A stretch of DNA of 64,000 nt from Massilia sp. MS-15 (GCF_020176695.1 NZ_JAIWIA010000028.1:1-64000), one strand, 5' to 3'; positions 39,906 through 48,986 are shown, counted from the stretch's first letter. Notes: generated by a model from the sequence alone, not told the origin. Made by a program: numbers and translations.

Positions 39906-41108
39906 ATGACCTCACTTCTTCCCGACCCCGCCCCCGATTTCGGCCAGCCGATCGCCGTCCTCAAGCATTGCCACGGACGCATCCGCAAGCAACTGGCCAC
40001 GCTCGACAAGCTGCTCGCCCACCTGCCGGAATTCGGCGCCGACGCGCAGGCACGCCAGGCGGCAGCCGCGGTCCTGAAGTATTTCGAGGGAGCGGCCCAC
40101 CTGCACCACGAGGACGAGGAACAGGACCTGATTCCCATGCTGCGCGCCCTGGCCCAGGGCGAGGACGCGGCCACGCTGCAGGCGCTGGCGCCGGTGATCC
40201 TGCAGGACCACAAGGACATGGACGCGCTGTGGCAGGACCTGCACGAACAGCTGACGGCGATTGCCGAGGGCACGGCGGCGACGCTGTCGGCCAGCGCCGT
40301 GCAGCGCTTCATCCAGCGCTATGCGGCGCACATGGAGCGCGAGGAAAGCACGCTGGCGCCGATGGCCCTGCGCCTGTTCGGCCCGGAACAGATGGCACAG
40401 ATGGGCGCGGCCATGCAGCGCCGGCGCGGGATCGGCGCCACCACCACCACCGTGGCTGCGCCCGCGATCGGGCAGGCCGTGGCCGACCTGCGCAAGGACT
40501 ATGGCCAGGCCAGCCTGAACGAAACCGACGCGATGGACGACCCGATGCTCCAGTTCACGCAATGGTTCGAGCAGGCCCTGAAGGCCGAGGTGAACGAACC
40601 GAATGCGATGTCGGTGGCCACCGTGGGCGCCAATGGCCGCCCCAGCTCGCGCATCGTGCTGGTCAAGCAGTTCGACGAGCGCGGCTTCACCTGGTACACC
40701 AACTACGACAGCCGCAAGGGCCACGAGCTGGACGACAGGCCGTATGCCGCACTGTTGTTTTTCTGGAGCGAACTTGAACGGCAAGTTCGCATCGAAGGAC
40801 GTGTGGAGCGCACGTCGAGCGAGGAAAGCGACCGCTATTTCCGCAGCCGGCCGCTGAAGAGCCGGCTGTCGGCCATCGCCTCGCAGCAAAGCGCTCCGAT
40901 CGGCAGCCGCGCCGAACTGGAACAGCATTACGAGGACGTCGCGCGGCAGGCCGGAGAAGATCCGGCGCGGCCGGGCAACTGGGGCGGCTTCCGCCTCGTG
41001 CCCGACCGCCTGGAGTTCTGGCAGGGGCGCCGCTCCCGCTTCCACGACCGCATCGTCTACGAGCGGCAGGAAGACGGCAGCTGGACGCGCCTGCGCCTGC
41101 AACCCTGA
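39906..41108 (+). CDS. pdxH: Hemerythrin-pyridoxamine 5'-phosphate oxidase fusion
   Basis: This 400-residue protein joins two complete domains in one frame. Residues ~10-165 are hemerythrin-like, with di-iron ligand candidates His21/His23, the HLHHEDEE block (65-72), His102 (QDHKD) and His142/Glu146 (AAHMEREE). Residues ~192-400 are a full-length PdxH that makes pyridoxal phosphate using FMN and O2. The PdxH part has [41 protein letters not shown] and the C-terminal signature [14 protein letters not shown] Thr/Ala linker ([11 protein letters not shown]) joins them. PdxH alone is ~210 residues. No stop or internal start with a good ribosome site separates the parts. The hemerythrin half may sense or supply oxygen to the oxidase (inference). 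Confidence 0.9.
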   Translation: MTSLLPDPAPDFGQPIAVLKHCHGRIRKQLATLDKLLAHLPEFGADAQARQAAAAVLKYFEGAAHLHHEDEEQDLIPMLRALAQGEDAATLQALAPVILQDHKDMDALWQDLHEQLTAIAEGTAATLSASAVQRFIQRYAAHMEREESTLAPMALRLFGPEQMAQMGAAMQRRRGIGATTTTVAAPAIGQAVADLRKDYGQASLNETDAMDDPMLQFTQWFEQALKAEVNEPNAMSVATVGANGRPSSRIVLVKQFDERGFTWYTNYDSRKGHELDDRPYAALLFFWSELERQVRIEGRVERTSSEESDRYFRSRPLKSRLSAIASQQSAPIGSRAELEQHYEDVARQAGEDPARPGNWGGFRLVPDRLEFWQGRRSRFHDRIVYERQEDGSWTRLRLQP

Positions 41109-41170
41109 CGCCGGCGCCGCGCAGCCCCACCAGGCGCGCGGCACGCCGGCCCTTGACGCCGGAGGTGAAC

Positions 41171-42376
41171 GTGTTCGAGCAGATGGTGCTGTCGGCCTGG
41201 AGCGCAGGATTGCGCGGGATGCCGTCCCTGCCCTTGCGGGTGGAGCTGTGGGATGGCCGCAAACTGGAATTCTCGGCGGAGCCGCCGCGGGTCACCATCC
41301 GCGTTCCGGGGCGCTCGGCCCTGCGCTACCTGCGCTCTCCTTCCTTGTACAACCTGGGGCGCGCCTACGTCGAAGGCGACATCGACATCAAGGGCCGCGC
41401 CGCCGACATCATCAGCATCGGCAACACGCTGGCGGCGAGCCTGGACAAGGGCTCCAGCCGCCTGGGCGAGATGCTGCGCCGCGCCACCCCGCACACGCGC
41501 GAGAGCGACGCGCAGGCAATCCGCTACCACTACGACGTCTCCAACGACTTCTATGCCGCCTGGCTCGACCCGGGCATGGTGTATTCCTGCGCCTACTTCG
41601 AGGACGGCACCGAGGACCTGGCCACGGCCCAGCAGCAGAAGATCGACCACATCCTGCGCAAGATCGACCTGCGGCCGGGCCAGACCCTGCTCGACATCGG
41701 TTGCGGCTGGGGCGCGCTGGTGCTGCGCGCGGCCCGGCACTTCGGCGCGCGCTGCGTCGGCATCACCCTGTCGGAAAACCAGGCCGCGCTGGCGCGCGAA
41801 CGGGTCGCGCGGGCCGGCCTGCAGGAGCAGATCGAGATCCGCCTGCAGGACTACCGCGACCTCGAGGGGCAGTTCGAGCGCATCACCAGCGTCGGCATGT
41901 TCGAGCACGTCGGCGTGCAGCACCTGCCGGCATATTTTTCACGCGTGAACCGGCTGCTGGCACCGGGCGGCATCGTGATGAACCACGGCATCACGACCAC
42001 CAACGTGGACAACCGCGCCACGCCCTACGGCGGCGGCGAATTCATCGACCGCTATGTGTTCCCGCACGGCGAGCTGGCCCACCTGTCCACCGTGGTGCGC
42101 GCCATGCAGGAAGGGGGGCTGGAAGTGCGCGACGTGGAAAACCTGCGCCGCCATTACGCCAGGACCTGTGCGATCTGGACCGAGAACTTCGAAAGCCAGG
42201 CCGCGCACATCCGCACGCTGACGGACGAGAAGCGCTTCCGCATCTGGCACGTGTACCTGGCCGGCTGCGCCTATGCGTTCGCACACGGGCGGATCAGCCT
42301 GTACCAGATCGTGTGCGGGAAGGCTGACGAAGACGTGGAGCAGCTGCCTTGGTCGCGCAGCTACATGTATCCGTGA
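41171..42376 (+). CDS. cfa: Cyclopropane-fatty-acyl-phospholipid synthase
   Basis: The 401-residue SAM-dependent enzyme adds a methylene bridge to unsaturated membrane lipids. The GTG at 41171 is chosen because GGAGG lies 5 nt upstream; a TTG at 41153 has no such site. The N-terminal domain (LRYLRSPSLYNLGRAYVEGDIDIKG) and catalytic domain are both visible. SAM binding is in LLDIGCGWGALVLRAA, followed by SENQAALARERV and MFEHVGVQHLPAYF. The length is slightly over the family norm (~380). It lies 62 nt after the hemerythrin-PdxH gene and converges on msrA. Confidence 0.9.
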   Translation: MFEQMVLSAWSAGLRGMPSLPLRVELWDGRKLEFSAEPPRVTIRVPGRSALRYLRSPSLYNLGRAYVEGDIDIKGRAADIISIGNTLAASLDKGSSRLGEMLRRATPHTRESDAQAIRYHYDVSNDFYAAWLDPGMVYSCAYFEDGTEDLATAQQQKIDHILRKIDLRPGQTLLDIGCGWGALVLRAARHFGARCVGITLSENQAALARERVARAGLQEQIEIRLQDYRDLEGQFERITSVGMFEHVGVQHLPAYFSRVNRLLAPGGIVMNHGITTTNVDNRATPYGGGEFIDRYVFPHGELAHLSTVVRAMQEGGLEVRDVENLRRHYARTCAIWTENFESQAAHIRTLTDEKRFRIWHVYLAGCAYAFAHGRISLYQIVCGKADEDVEQLPWSRSYMYP

Positions 42377-42397
42377 GGCGCGCGCTTGCGCAACACG

Positions 42398-42937
42398 CTA
42401 CTTCAGGCGCTCGCTGAAGGTCTTGCGGAACTTGGCCACCTTGGGCGCGACCACGAAGGCGCAGTAGCCCTGCAGGGGATGCTGCGCGAAATAATTCTGG
42501 TGGTAGTCCTCGGCCTTGTACCAGGTTTCCTGCGGCAGCAGCTGGGTCACGATGGGCGCGTCCCATACCGCCGCCATCTCGGTTATCACCTTGCGCGCGG
42601 TTGCCTCCTGTTCCGGCGAAGTAGTGAAGATCACCGAACGGTACTGCGGCCCGACGTCGTTGCCCTGGCGATCCGGCGTGGTCGGGTCGTGGATCGTGAA
42701 GAAGACCTCGAGGATGTCGCGATAGCTGATCACGGCGGGATCGAACTCCACCCGCACCACTTCGGCGTGGCCGGTGGTGCCGGAGCATACCTGTTCATAG
42801 CTGGGATCGGCCACGTGTCCGCCCATGTAGCCCGATTCGACACGCGTCACGCCGCGCGCCTCCAGGTAGACCGCCTCCAGGCACCAGAAGCACCCGCCAC
42901 CCAGGATCGCGATCTCGGTTGCTGATTGCTCGCTCAT
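42398..42937 (-). CDS. msrA: Peptide methionine sulfoxide reductase A
   Basis: The 179-residue enzyme reduces the S-epimer of methionine sulfoxide in proteins. The catalytic motif is [11 protein letters not shown] with nucleophile Cys16. [26 protein letters not shown] is the family's most conserved block. A C-terminal Cys in GYCAFVV is a candidate resolving residue. It is convergent with cfa across 21 nt and divergent from the flavin reductase gene. Confidence 0.95.
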   Translation of the reverse strand: MSEQSATEIAILGGGCFWCLEAVYLEARGVTRVESGYMGGHVADPSYEQVCSGTTGHAEVVRVEFDPAVISYRDILEVFFTIHDPTTPDRQGNDVGPQYRSVIFTTSPEQEATARKVITEMAAVWDAPIVTQLLPQETWYKAEDYHQNYFAQHPLQGYCAFVVAPKVAKFRKTFSERLK

Positions 42938-43055
42938 CGCACACCTTGCTATCGTCAGTTTTGATAGTTCTTAATGTAACGCAAAGCAGGCTTTCGTGCA
43001 GGCGCGCAGGAGGCGAACCCGGTCAAGGTCCCGACAGTGGCATAATGGCGGTCCA

Positions 43056-43559
43056 ATGAATACACGTGCTCCCCGCGCCACGACGCGCGGTTTCGATTCG
43101 GCGCATTTCCGCCACGCGCTGTCGCAGTTCGCCACCGGTGTCACCGTCATCACCACGCGCCTTGCCGACGGTTCCTATCGCGGGCTGACGGCCAGCTCCT
43201 TTAATTCGGTCTCGCTCGAGCCTCCGCTCGTCCTGTGGAGCCTGGGCGCCGGGGCCAACAGCCTGCCCATCTTCAGCGGCAATTCCCACTATGTGATCAA
43301 TGTGCTGGGCGCCGGCCAGGAAGAGCTCGCGCTGCGCTTCTCGCGCCGCAACGACAATCCCTTCGAAGGCGTCGACTACGCACTGTCGCGCACCGGCCAG
43401 CCGATCCTGAAAGGCGTCGCGGCCTGGTTCGAATGCCACAACCGCAGCCGCTATCCGGAAGGCGACCACGTCATCTTCGTGGGCGAGGTCGAGCAGTGCG
43501 CGGTGCATCCGCAACCGGCGCTGCTGTTCCATGGCGGACGGTTCGGCCAGACCGGCTAG
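43056..43559 (+). CDS. Flavin reductase-like FMN-binding protein
   Basis: The 167-residue protein belongs to the flavin reductase-like family (HpaC/RutF/ActVB type), which reduces free FMN or FAD with NAD(P)H. Diagnostic segments are FATGVTVITT, YRGLTASSFNSVSLEPPLVLW, FVINVL-like YVINVLGAGQEELA, and GDHVIFVGEVEQC near the C-terminus. No two-component monooxygenase gene is adjacent, so its partner is unknown. The ATG at 43056 fits the conserved N-terminus. A palindromic repeat lies 31 nt downstream. Confidence 0.85.
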   Translation: MNTRAPRATTRGFDSAHFRHALSQFATGVTVITTRLADGSYRGLTASSFNSVSLEPPLVLWSLGAGANSLPIFSGNSHYVINVLGAGQEELALRFSRRNDNPFEGVDYALSRTGQPILKGVAAWFECHNRSRYPEGDHVIFVGEVEQCAVHPQPALLFHGGRFGQTG

Positions 43560-43589
43560 GCGCGCCTGCGTAGCTGGGCCAGGGCACAA

Positions 43590-43619
43590 CGCGTGGGCAA
43601 GGGACTTGCCCACGCTACG
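43590..43619 (-). repeat. 30-nt palindromic repeat, copy A
   Basis: Read on the minus strand it starts CGTAGCGTGGGC and ends GCCCACGCG, with a long perfect stem around a 3-nt loop. It has the same length and ends as copies B and C. Its stem bases AAG/CTT replace GGC/GCC of the others on both arms. Confidence 0.8.
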
Positions 43620-43767
43620 GTATGTTGCTTGACTGCGCCAAAATGAAAATGCCTGTCGCAGATTCAAAAGATGCCGCGCCGCCGCATTCCTATAATGGTC
43701 AGGCTATGGCGTCGCCCAGGGACGGGTGCGCGCCTCTTGTGAGAAAACCATCGAGACAGGAAGATCC

Positions 43768-44961
43768 ATGAGCCATTCCGATTCGCCCCGTAAAGCCGCC
43801 TTCCACTGGGACGACCCGCTGCTGCTGGACCAGCAGCTCACCGACGAAGAACGCATGGTGCGCGACGCCGCCGCCAGCTATTGCCAGGACAAGCTCAAGC
43901 CGCGCATCCTCGAAGCCTTCCGCCACGAGCGCATGGACACCTCGATCTTCCGCGAGATGGGCGAACTCGGCCTGCTCGGCCCGACCATTCCGGAACAGTA
44001 TGGCGGCCCGGGCCTGAACTACGTCGCCTATGGCCTGATCGCGCGCGAAGTCGAGCGCGTCGATTCCGGCTACCGCTCGATGATGAGCGTGCAGTCCTCG
44101 CTGGTGATGGTGCCGATTTATGAATTCGGCAATGAAGAGACCAGGCAGAAATACCTGCCGAAACTGGCCACCGGCGAATGGATCGGCTGCTTCGGCCTGA
44201 CCGAGCCGAACCACGGCTCCGACCCGGGCTCGATGGTCACCCGCGCGCGCAAGGTCGAGGGCGGCTATTCGCTCACCGGCAGCAAGATGTGGATCACCAA
44301 TTCACCGGTCGCCGACGTGTTCGTGGTCTGGGCCAAGGACGACGAAGGCGCGATCCGCGGCTTCGTGCTAGAAAAGGGCTGGAAGGGCTTGAGCGCCCCG
44401 GCGATCCACGGAAAGTTCGGCCTGCGCGCCTCGGTCACCGGCGAGATCGTCATGGACGAGGTGTTCTGCCCGGAAGAGAATGCCTTCCCCGACGTGCGCG
44501 GCCTGAAGGGTCCGTTCACCTGCCTGAACTCGGCGCGCTACGGCATCGCCTGGGGCGCGCTGGGCGCGGCCGAAGACTGCTGGCACACCGCGCGCCAGTA
44601 CGTGCTGGACCGCAAGCAGTTCGGCAAGCCGCTCGCGGCCAACCAGCTGGTGCAGAAGAAGCTGGCCGACATGCAGACCGAGATCACGCTCGGCCTGCAG
44701 GGCTGCCTGCGCCTGGGCCGCATGAAGGACGAAGGCACGGCCGCGGTCGAGATCACCTCGATCATGAAGCGCAATTCCTGCGGCAAGTCGCTCGAGATCG
44801 CGCGCACGGCGCGTGACATGCTGGGCGGTAACGGTATTTCGGACGAGTTCGGCATCGTGCGCCACATGGTCAACCTCGAGGTCGTCAACACCTACGAAGG
44901 CACGCACGACATCCACGCGCTGATCCTGGGCCGCGCCCAGACCGGCATCGCGGCGTTCTGA
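43768..44961 (+). CDS. gcdH: Glutaryl-CoA dehydrogenase
   Basis: The 397-residue FAD enzyme oxidises and decarboxylates glutaryl-CoA to crotonyl-CoA in lysine and tryptophan breakdown. The acyl-CoA dehydrogenase fold is clear: [16 protein letters not shown] for FAD and substrate, [18 protein letters not shown], and [15 protein letters not shown]. The catalytic Glu is in [18 protein letters not shown]. The first residues ([22 protein letters not shown]) are typical of GcdH. A lysR or CoA-transferase gene is often linked, but neither is seen. Terminated by a clear hairpin at 44968. Confidence 0.94.
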   Translation: MSHSDSPRKAAFHWDDPLLLDQQLTDEERMVRDAAASYCQDKLKPRILEAFRHERMDTSIFREMGELGLLGPTIPEQYGGPGLNYVAYGLIAREVERVDSGYRSMMSVQSSLVMVPIYEFGNEETRQKYLPKLATGEWIGCFGLTEPNHGSDPGSMVTRARKVEGGYSLTGSKMWITNSPVADVFVVWAKDDEGAIRGFVLEKGWKGLSAPAIHGKFGLRASVTGEIVMDEVFCPEENAFPDVRGLKGPFTCLNSARYGIAWGALGAAEDCWHTARQYVLDRKQFGKPLAANQLVQKKLADMQTEITLGLQGCLRLGRMKDEGTAAVEITSIMKRNSCGKSLEIARTARDMLGGNGISDEFGIVRHMVNLEVVNTYEGTHDIHALILGRAQTGIAAF

Positions 44962-44967
44962 TGCGGT

Positions 44968-44996
44968 GCCCGTACCGGTCGCGGTACGGGCTTTCT
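44968..44996 (+). terminator. Intrinsic terminator after gcdH
   Basis: Perfect 9-bp arms GCCCGTACC / GGTACGGGC surround a 6-nt loop, followed by TTTCT, 6 nt after the gcdH stop codon. Confidence 0.85.
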
Positions 44997-44997
44997 G

Positions 44998-45117
44998 CCT
45001 GGGGAGCTGTTCGGGCGTTCCAATCCCGGCTTTGTCGAATGGCTGCCGCAGGCGGACGCTGAACCGCTGCTGTCGGACTTGTTCCGCGAGCCGGTCACTG
45101 AAGAGGTGCTGCTCATC
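44998..45117 (+). pseudogene. Coding-like remnant of unknown gene
   Basis: Forty codons in frame with position 45079 read PGELFGRSNPGFVEWLPQAD and continue through DLFREPVTEEVLLIR. Third positions are overwhelmingly G or C, as in true genes here, and the residues are balanced like a folded protein. There is no start codon with a ribosome site and the frame dissolves into palindromic repeat B. I do not recognise the family. It may be the remains of a gene broken by repeat insertion or deletion. Confidence 0.35.
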
Positions 45118-45147
45118 CGTAGCATGGGCGGCTATGCCGCCCACGCG
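45118..45147 (+). repeat. 30-nt palindromic repeat, copy B
   Basis: CGTAGCATGGGCGGC, loop TAT, then GCCGCCCACGCG. It faces copy C in inverted orientation 52 nt away, as in REPIN-type doublets. Confidence 0.8.
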
Positions 45148-45199
45148 GTCAAATCACAGTACTGTGGCCCCGTGCGACTGTTCGTATCACAACGATCAC

Positions 45200-45229
45200 C
45201 GCGTCGGCGGCGACGCCGCCCACCCTACG
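45200..45229 (-). repeat. 30-nt palindromic repeat, copy C
   Basis: On the minus strand it reads CGTAGGGTGGGCGGC, loop GTC, then GCCGCCGACGCG. It differs from copy B at a few positions only and forms an inverted pair with it. Confidence 0.8.
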
Positions 45230-45379
45230 ATAATCCTTACCTGAGTGGTATTGGGGCTGATGCCGGTGTTTCCGCCCATACCACAATCTTTTCTGATTTC
45301 AATCGAGCGACGTCAATACACATCGTTTTTGCGTTACGATAAGTGATAACTTCGCACGAAGGTCTTCGGCTCCCATACC

Positions 45380-47539
45380 ATGTCGAGAGGTCCGCTGAGA
45401 GTTCCTGACGGAACGCACCCGTACGACAGCACGTACGCGCATGTCGCCGACGCGCATGTCGCCAACGCGCACGTCGCCGACGCGCAGACGCTGTCGCTCG
45501 AACTGCTCCTCCAGAACCTGCCTGGCGCCGCCTACCGCTGCCGCAATGACGACCAGTGGGTACTGGAATTCGTCAGCGCCGGCATCGAGCGCCTTACCGG
45601 CTATCCCGCCTCCGCGTTCATGGCGCAGCATGGCATTCCTTTCGCCGACCTGATCCTGCCGGAAGACCGGGCCGGGGTCCGGCGCCGCGTCGCCCAGGCG
45701 CTTGCCAGGGGGAAATCTTTCCAGATGACCTATCGCATCCGCTGTGCCGACGGCAGCCTGAAATGGGTCTTCGAGCAGGGCTCCGCGCTACCGCAGGCCA
45801 AGGGCCGGATCCTGGAAGGCTTCCTGTTCGACTACACCCCCCTGCACGACGCCACCCTGCTGGTGCGCGAACAGGCTTCCTACCTGCAGCAGGCACGCGA
45901 CGCCATCATCGCGATCGAGATGGATTCCCGCATCAGCTACTGGAACAATGGTGCCGAACGCCTGTACGGCTGGAGCGCGGCCGAGGTGCGCGGCAAGAGG
46001 TTTTCCGACCTCCTGTGCGGCGATCCGCCAGCCTACCAGGCCGCCTGGGAGAGCACGCTGGCGAATGGCGAGTGGAGCGGCGAACTGTCGCACCTGCGCC
46101 GCGACGGGGTCTGCGTCGAGACCGACACCCGCTGGACCCTGCTGGCCGCCGACCGCGAAACGGACACGCCGCGCAAGATCCTCGTGATCGGCACCGACAT
46201 CAGCGAGCGCAAGCACAACGAAGCCAAGATCTACCGTCTCGCCTTCTTCGATGCCCTGACCGACCTGCCGAACCGCGCCAGCCTGCTCGACCACCTGCGC
46301 CGCGCCCTGCTGGGCAGCGCGCGCAGCCGCAAGTGCGGCGCCCTGATGTTCTGCGACCTCGACAACTTCAAGTACCTGAACGACTCGCAGGGCCATGCCG
46401 CCGGAGACATGCTGCTGCAGGCGGTGGCGCGCCGCCTCGAGCACTGCGTGCGCGAAGCGGACATGGTGGCGCGCCTGGGCGGCGACGAGTTCGTGATCCT
46501 GATCCAGCCGGTGGAGGACACGCGCGAAGGCGCGGCGGCCCAGGCCGAGACGGTGGCCGCCAAGGTGGTGGCGGCAATGGCCGCGCCCTTTCAGCTGGCC
46601 GAGGTGATGTACACGGTCTCGGTCAGCGTCGGCGTGACCACGCTGTGCGGCACGGTGGATACAGTCGAATCGACGCTGCGCCAGGCGGACGCCGCCATGT
46701 ACCAGGCCAAGGCCTGCGGACGCAACACCTACCGCTTCCACGATCCTGCGGTGCAGGCCGCGTGGACCGCGCGCGCCGAGCTGGAAGGGGCGATGCGGCG
46801 CGCGCTGCGCCACGGCGAGTTCGTCCTGCATTACCAGCCGCAGCTGGACCGCAGCAGCCGCGTGATCGGCGCCGAAGCCCTGCTGCGCTGGCGCCTGCCG
46901 GACGGGCGCCTGCTGTATCCGGCGGAATTCATCGGAGCCGCCGAAGAGAGCGGCCTGATCATCGAGATCGGGCGCTGGGTGCTGCGCACCGCCTGCGCCG
47001 AACTGGCGCACTGGCAGCGCCATCCCGACATGGCCGGGCTGACGCTGTCGGTCAATGTCAGCGCCAACCAGTTCACGGAAGCGGATTTCGTGCCGATGCT
47101 GCAGGGGATCTTCGAAGAGACCGGCGTGCAGCCGGCCAGCCTGAAGCTCGAGCTGACCGAGAGCCTGGTGGTGAGCGACTTCACCCAGACCGCGCGCACC
47201 ATGGCCCTGCTCAAGCAGCGCGGCATCAGCTTCTCGCTGGACGACTTCGGCACCGGCTATTCGTCGCTGGCCTACCTGCGCAAGCTGCCGCTGGACCAGC
47301 TCAAGATCGACCAGTCCTTCATGCGCGACGTGCTCACCGACCAGAACGACGCATCGATCGTGCGCTCGATCATCGCGCTGGGCGACAGCCTTGGCCTGCA
47401 GGTGATCGCGGAAGGGGTCGAGACGCCGGGCCAGCGCCAGTTCCTGTCGGACGCCGGCTGCTTCATCTACCAGGGATTCCTGTACCAGCACGCGCTCAGC
47501 GCCGAACACTTCACGCAGTACGCGCGCAGCGCGCACTAG
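45380..47539 (+). CDS. PAS-GGDEF-EAL cyclic-di-GMP protein
   Basis: The 719-residue soluble protein has two PAS domains (about 38-165 and 170-285), a GGDEF domain with intact RLGGDEFVIL, and an EAL domain with AEALLRW, NVSANQF, ELTES, DDFGTGYSS, LKID and EGVE all present. Both synthesis and hydrolysis of cyclic di-GMP are possible by motif. The N-terminus carries three tandem AHVAD-type repeats (20-34) encoded by a 15-bp minisatellite. The ATG at 45380 has only a weak AAGG upstream. The 3' end overlaps a convergent JmjC-like gene by 4 nt. Confidence 0.9.
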   Translation: MSRGPLRVPDGTHPYDSTYAHVADAHVANAHVADAQTLSLELLLQNLPGAAYRCRNDDQWVLEFVSAGIERLTGYPASAFMAQHGIPFADLILPEDRAGVRRRVAQALARGKSFQMTYRIRCADGSLKWVFEQGSALPQAKGRILEGFLFDYTPLHDATLLVREQASYLQQARDAIIAIEMDSRISYWNNGAERLYGWSAAEVRGKRFSDLLCGDPPAYQAAWESTLANGEWSGELSHLRRDGVCVETDTRWTLLAADRETDTPRKILVIGTDISERKHNEAKIYRLAFFDALTDLPNRASLLDHLRRALLGSARSRKCGALMFCDLDNFKYLNDSQGHAAGDMLLQAVARRLEHCVREADMVARLGGDEFVILIQPVEDTREGAAAQAETVAAKVVAAMAAPFQLAEVMYTVSVSVGVTTLCGTVDTVESTLRQADAAMYQAKACGRNTYRFHDPAVQAAWTARAELEGAMRRALRHGEFVLHYQPQLDRSSRVIGAEALLRWRLPDGRLLYPAEFIGAAEESGLIIEIGRWVLRTACAELAHWQRHPDMAGLTLSVNVSANQFTEADFVPMLQGIFEETGVQPASLKLELTESLVVSDFTQTARTMALLKQRGISFSLDDFGTGYSSLAYLRKLPLDQLKIDQSFMRDVLTDQNDASIVRSIIALGDSLGLQVIAEGVETPGQRQFLSDAGCFIYQGFLYQHALSAEHFTQYARSAH
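45437..45481 (+). repeat. In-frame 15-bp tandem repeat (three units)
   Basis: Three head-to-tail copies of GCGCATGTCGCCGAC with one or two changes each encode AHVAD, AHVAN and AHVAD. A partial fourth unit follows. Because units are 15 bp, copy-number change would keep the reading frame. Confidence 0.85.
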
Positions 47540-48474
47540 GCCCGGCGCAGCCTGGCAGCCTGCTCCGGCGCCAGCGCCAGCGGCATGCCGCGCGCCCAGC
47601 GGTTGGACGACAGCGAAAACGCCAGCGCGCGCACCTGGTGGAACCAGCCGGCCGGCACGTACAGCATGTCGCCCGGTTCGACGACGCAGGATACCGTGGC
47701 CGCCTGGCGCGCCAGCGGATAGGCGTCGAAATCGGGCGCCTCGGGGTCGAAGGGAGAACCGAACAGCACCGGGTTCGCTTCGCGCGCATACAGGCAGGTG
47801 TCGTGGTGCGGCGGCGCCAGGAAGATGCGCTTGCGGCCCCAGACCTGGGCGAAGATGTTGTCGTCGAAGTCGCAGTGCAGCGGCGTCATCGTGCCAACCG
47901 GGCCCAGCCAGAAGCGGGGCGGCCCCATCTTGCGGAAGTAGGCGGGCCAGTGGCACAGGCGGTTCAGCTCGCGCAGCTCCATGTTGCCGACGTAGGGCGG
48001 CGGCTCGCCGGTGCCGTGGATGCGGCCGGGTTCCAGATCCAGATAGTCGCGCAGCAGCATGTCGCGCATCGGGCGGTCGGCCCGGAACGGCTGGCGGATG
48101 TAGTCGCCGACCCGGGCGCGCACCGGCAGGTCGCCGTGGCGTTCGCGCAGCGCCTCCGGACCGAGGCCATACAGCGGCCAGCGCTCGACCAGGCCGCGCA
48201 TGATGAAGGGCTGGCCGAGCGCGGCGCGCGCGGCGAAATCCCGCGCATCCAGCCGCTTCAGGCGAGCAATCTCGCGCAGCGGCGGCAGGCTGCGCGCCTG
48301 CGCCTTGACCGCCTCGCGCATCGCCGCGATCGAGACCACGCCGCGCACCGCCGCGTCGCGCGCTTCCTGCGCCAGCTTCCTCGCCGCCTGCTCTTCCAGC
48401 GTCGCCGCCGGCACCGGCAAGGGCGGAAGCCCTCCCTTTGATTCCCTGTCCCTGCCCTGCATCCTGTCCAGCAC
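47536..48474 (-). CDS. JmjC/cupin_8-like Fe(II), 2-oxoglutarate oxygenase
   Basis: The 312-residue protein has a double-stranded beta-helix domain in its C-terminal two thirds. Iron ligand candidates are His200 and Asp202 (TPLHCDFDDN) and His279 (PAGWFHQV); the Lys in WGRKRIFL could bind 2-oxoglutarate. Such bacterial proteins hydroxylate proteins, RNA or small molecules. Spacing and the FLAPP motif fit the cupin_8 group related to FIH. The start is a GTG at 48474; an ATG four codons later is possible. Its target is unknown. It overlaps the convergent GGDEF-EAL gene by 4 nt. Confidence 0.82.
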   Translation of the reverse strand: MLDRMQGRDRESKGGLPPLPVPAATLEEQAARKLAQEARDAAVRGVVSIAAMREAVKAQARSLPPLREIARLKRLDARDFAARAALGQPFIMRGLVERWPLYGLGPEALRERHGDLPVRARVGDYIRQPFRADRPMRDMLLRDYLDLEPGRIHGTGEPPPYVGNMELRELNRLCHWPAYFRKMGPPRFWLGPVGTMTPLHCDFDDNIFAQVWGRKRIFLAPPHHDTCLYAREANPVLFGSPFDPEAPDFDAYPLARQAATVSCVVEPGDMLYVPAGWFHQVRALAFSLSSNRWARGMPLALAPEQAARLRRA

Positions 48475-48596
48475 TCCATATGATCAGCGCGCACAGGGTA
48501 GCGTGCGGCGCGTGAAAAGTCGAATCGGGCGGCGCTTGACGCTGCCACCGCCGCTTGCCATCATGCCCGCCGATGACAACCGCACATGGGCTACCG

Positions 48597-48986
48597 ATGC
48601 CGGACGAGCAAGGAATCAGTATCAGCGACGCCGAGTCGCAGGTGATGGAAGTGCTGTGGCGCGCGCCCGCCGCGGTGGTGGCCGAGCAGGTCGTGGTCGC
48701 ACTGTACGAAACCCGTCACTGGCAGAGCGCCACGGTCGGGACCCTGCTCGACCGCCTGCACAGGAAAGGCGCCATCGCCGTGCAGCAGGATGGGCGGCGC
48801 TGCCTGTACCGCCCCGTCCTGGCGCGCGAGACCTGGCTGGCGGCCGAAAGCGACAGGCTGGTGCAGCGCCTGTTCGGTGGACGCATCGCGCCGCTGGTGG
48901 CGCATTTCGGGCGCCGCAACAGACTGTCGCAGGGCGACCTGCGCGAACTGCGGCGGCTACTCGAGGAGTTCGATGGCGGACCGTGA
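48597..48986 (+). CDS. BlaI/MecI-family winged-helix repressor
   Basis: The 129-residue protein matches the penicillinase repressor family. It has ISDAESQVMEVLWRAPAAVVAEQV as the first helices, then HWQSATVGTLLDRLHRKGAIAVQQDGRRCLYRPV with the recognition helix and wing, and a helical dimerisation tail. Starts at 48573 or 48597 are both possible; I use the later one because it matches the usual family N-terminus. The sensor protease BlaR1 that usually adjoins is missing, as is any beta-lactamase. It probably controls another gene, perhaps copper- or wall-related as in CopY relatives. Confidence 0.82.
   Translation: MPDEQGISISDAESQVMEVLWRAPAAVVAEQVVVALYETRHWQSATVGTLLDRLHRKGAIAVQQDGRRCLYRPVLARETWLAAESDRLVQRLFGGRIAPLVAHFGRRNRLSQGDLRELRRLLEEFDGGP

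Noticed and set aside
45437..45481. CRISPR-like array
   Set aside because: The repeats are 15-bp, head to tail without spacers, and in frame inside a gene.
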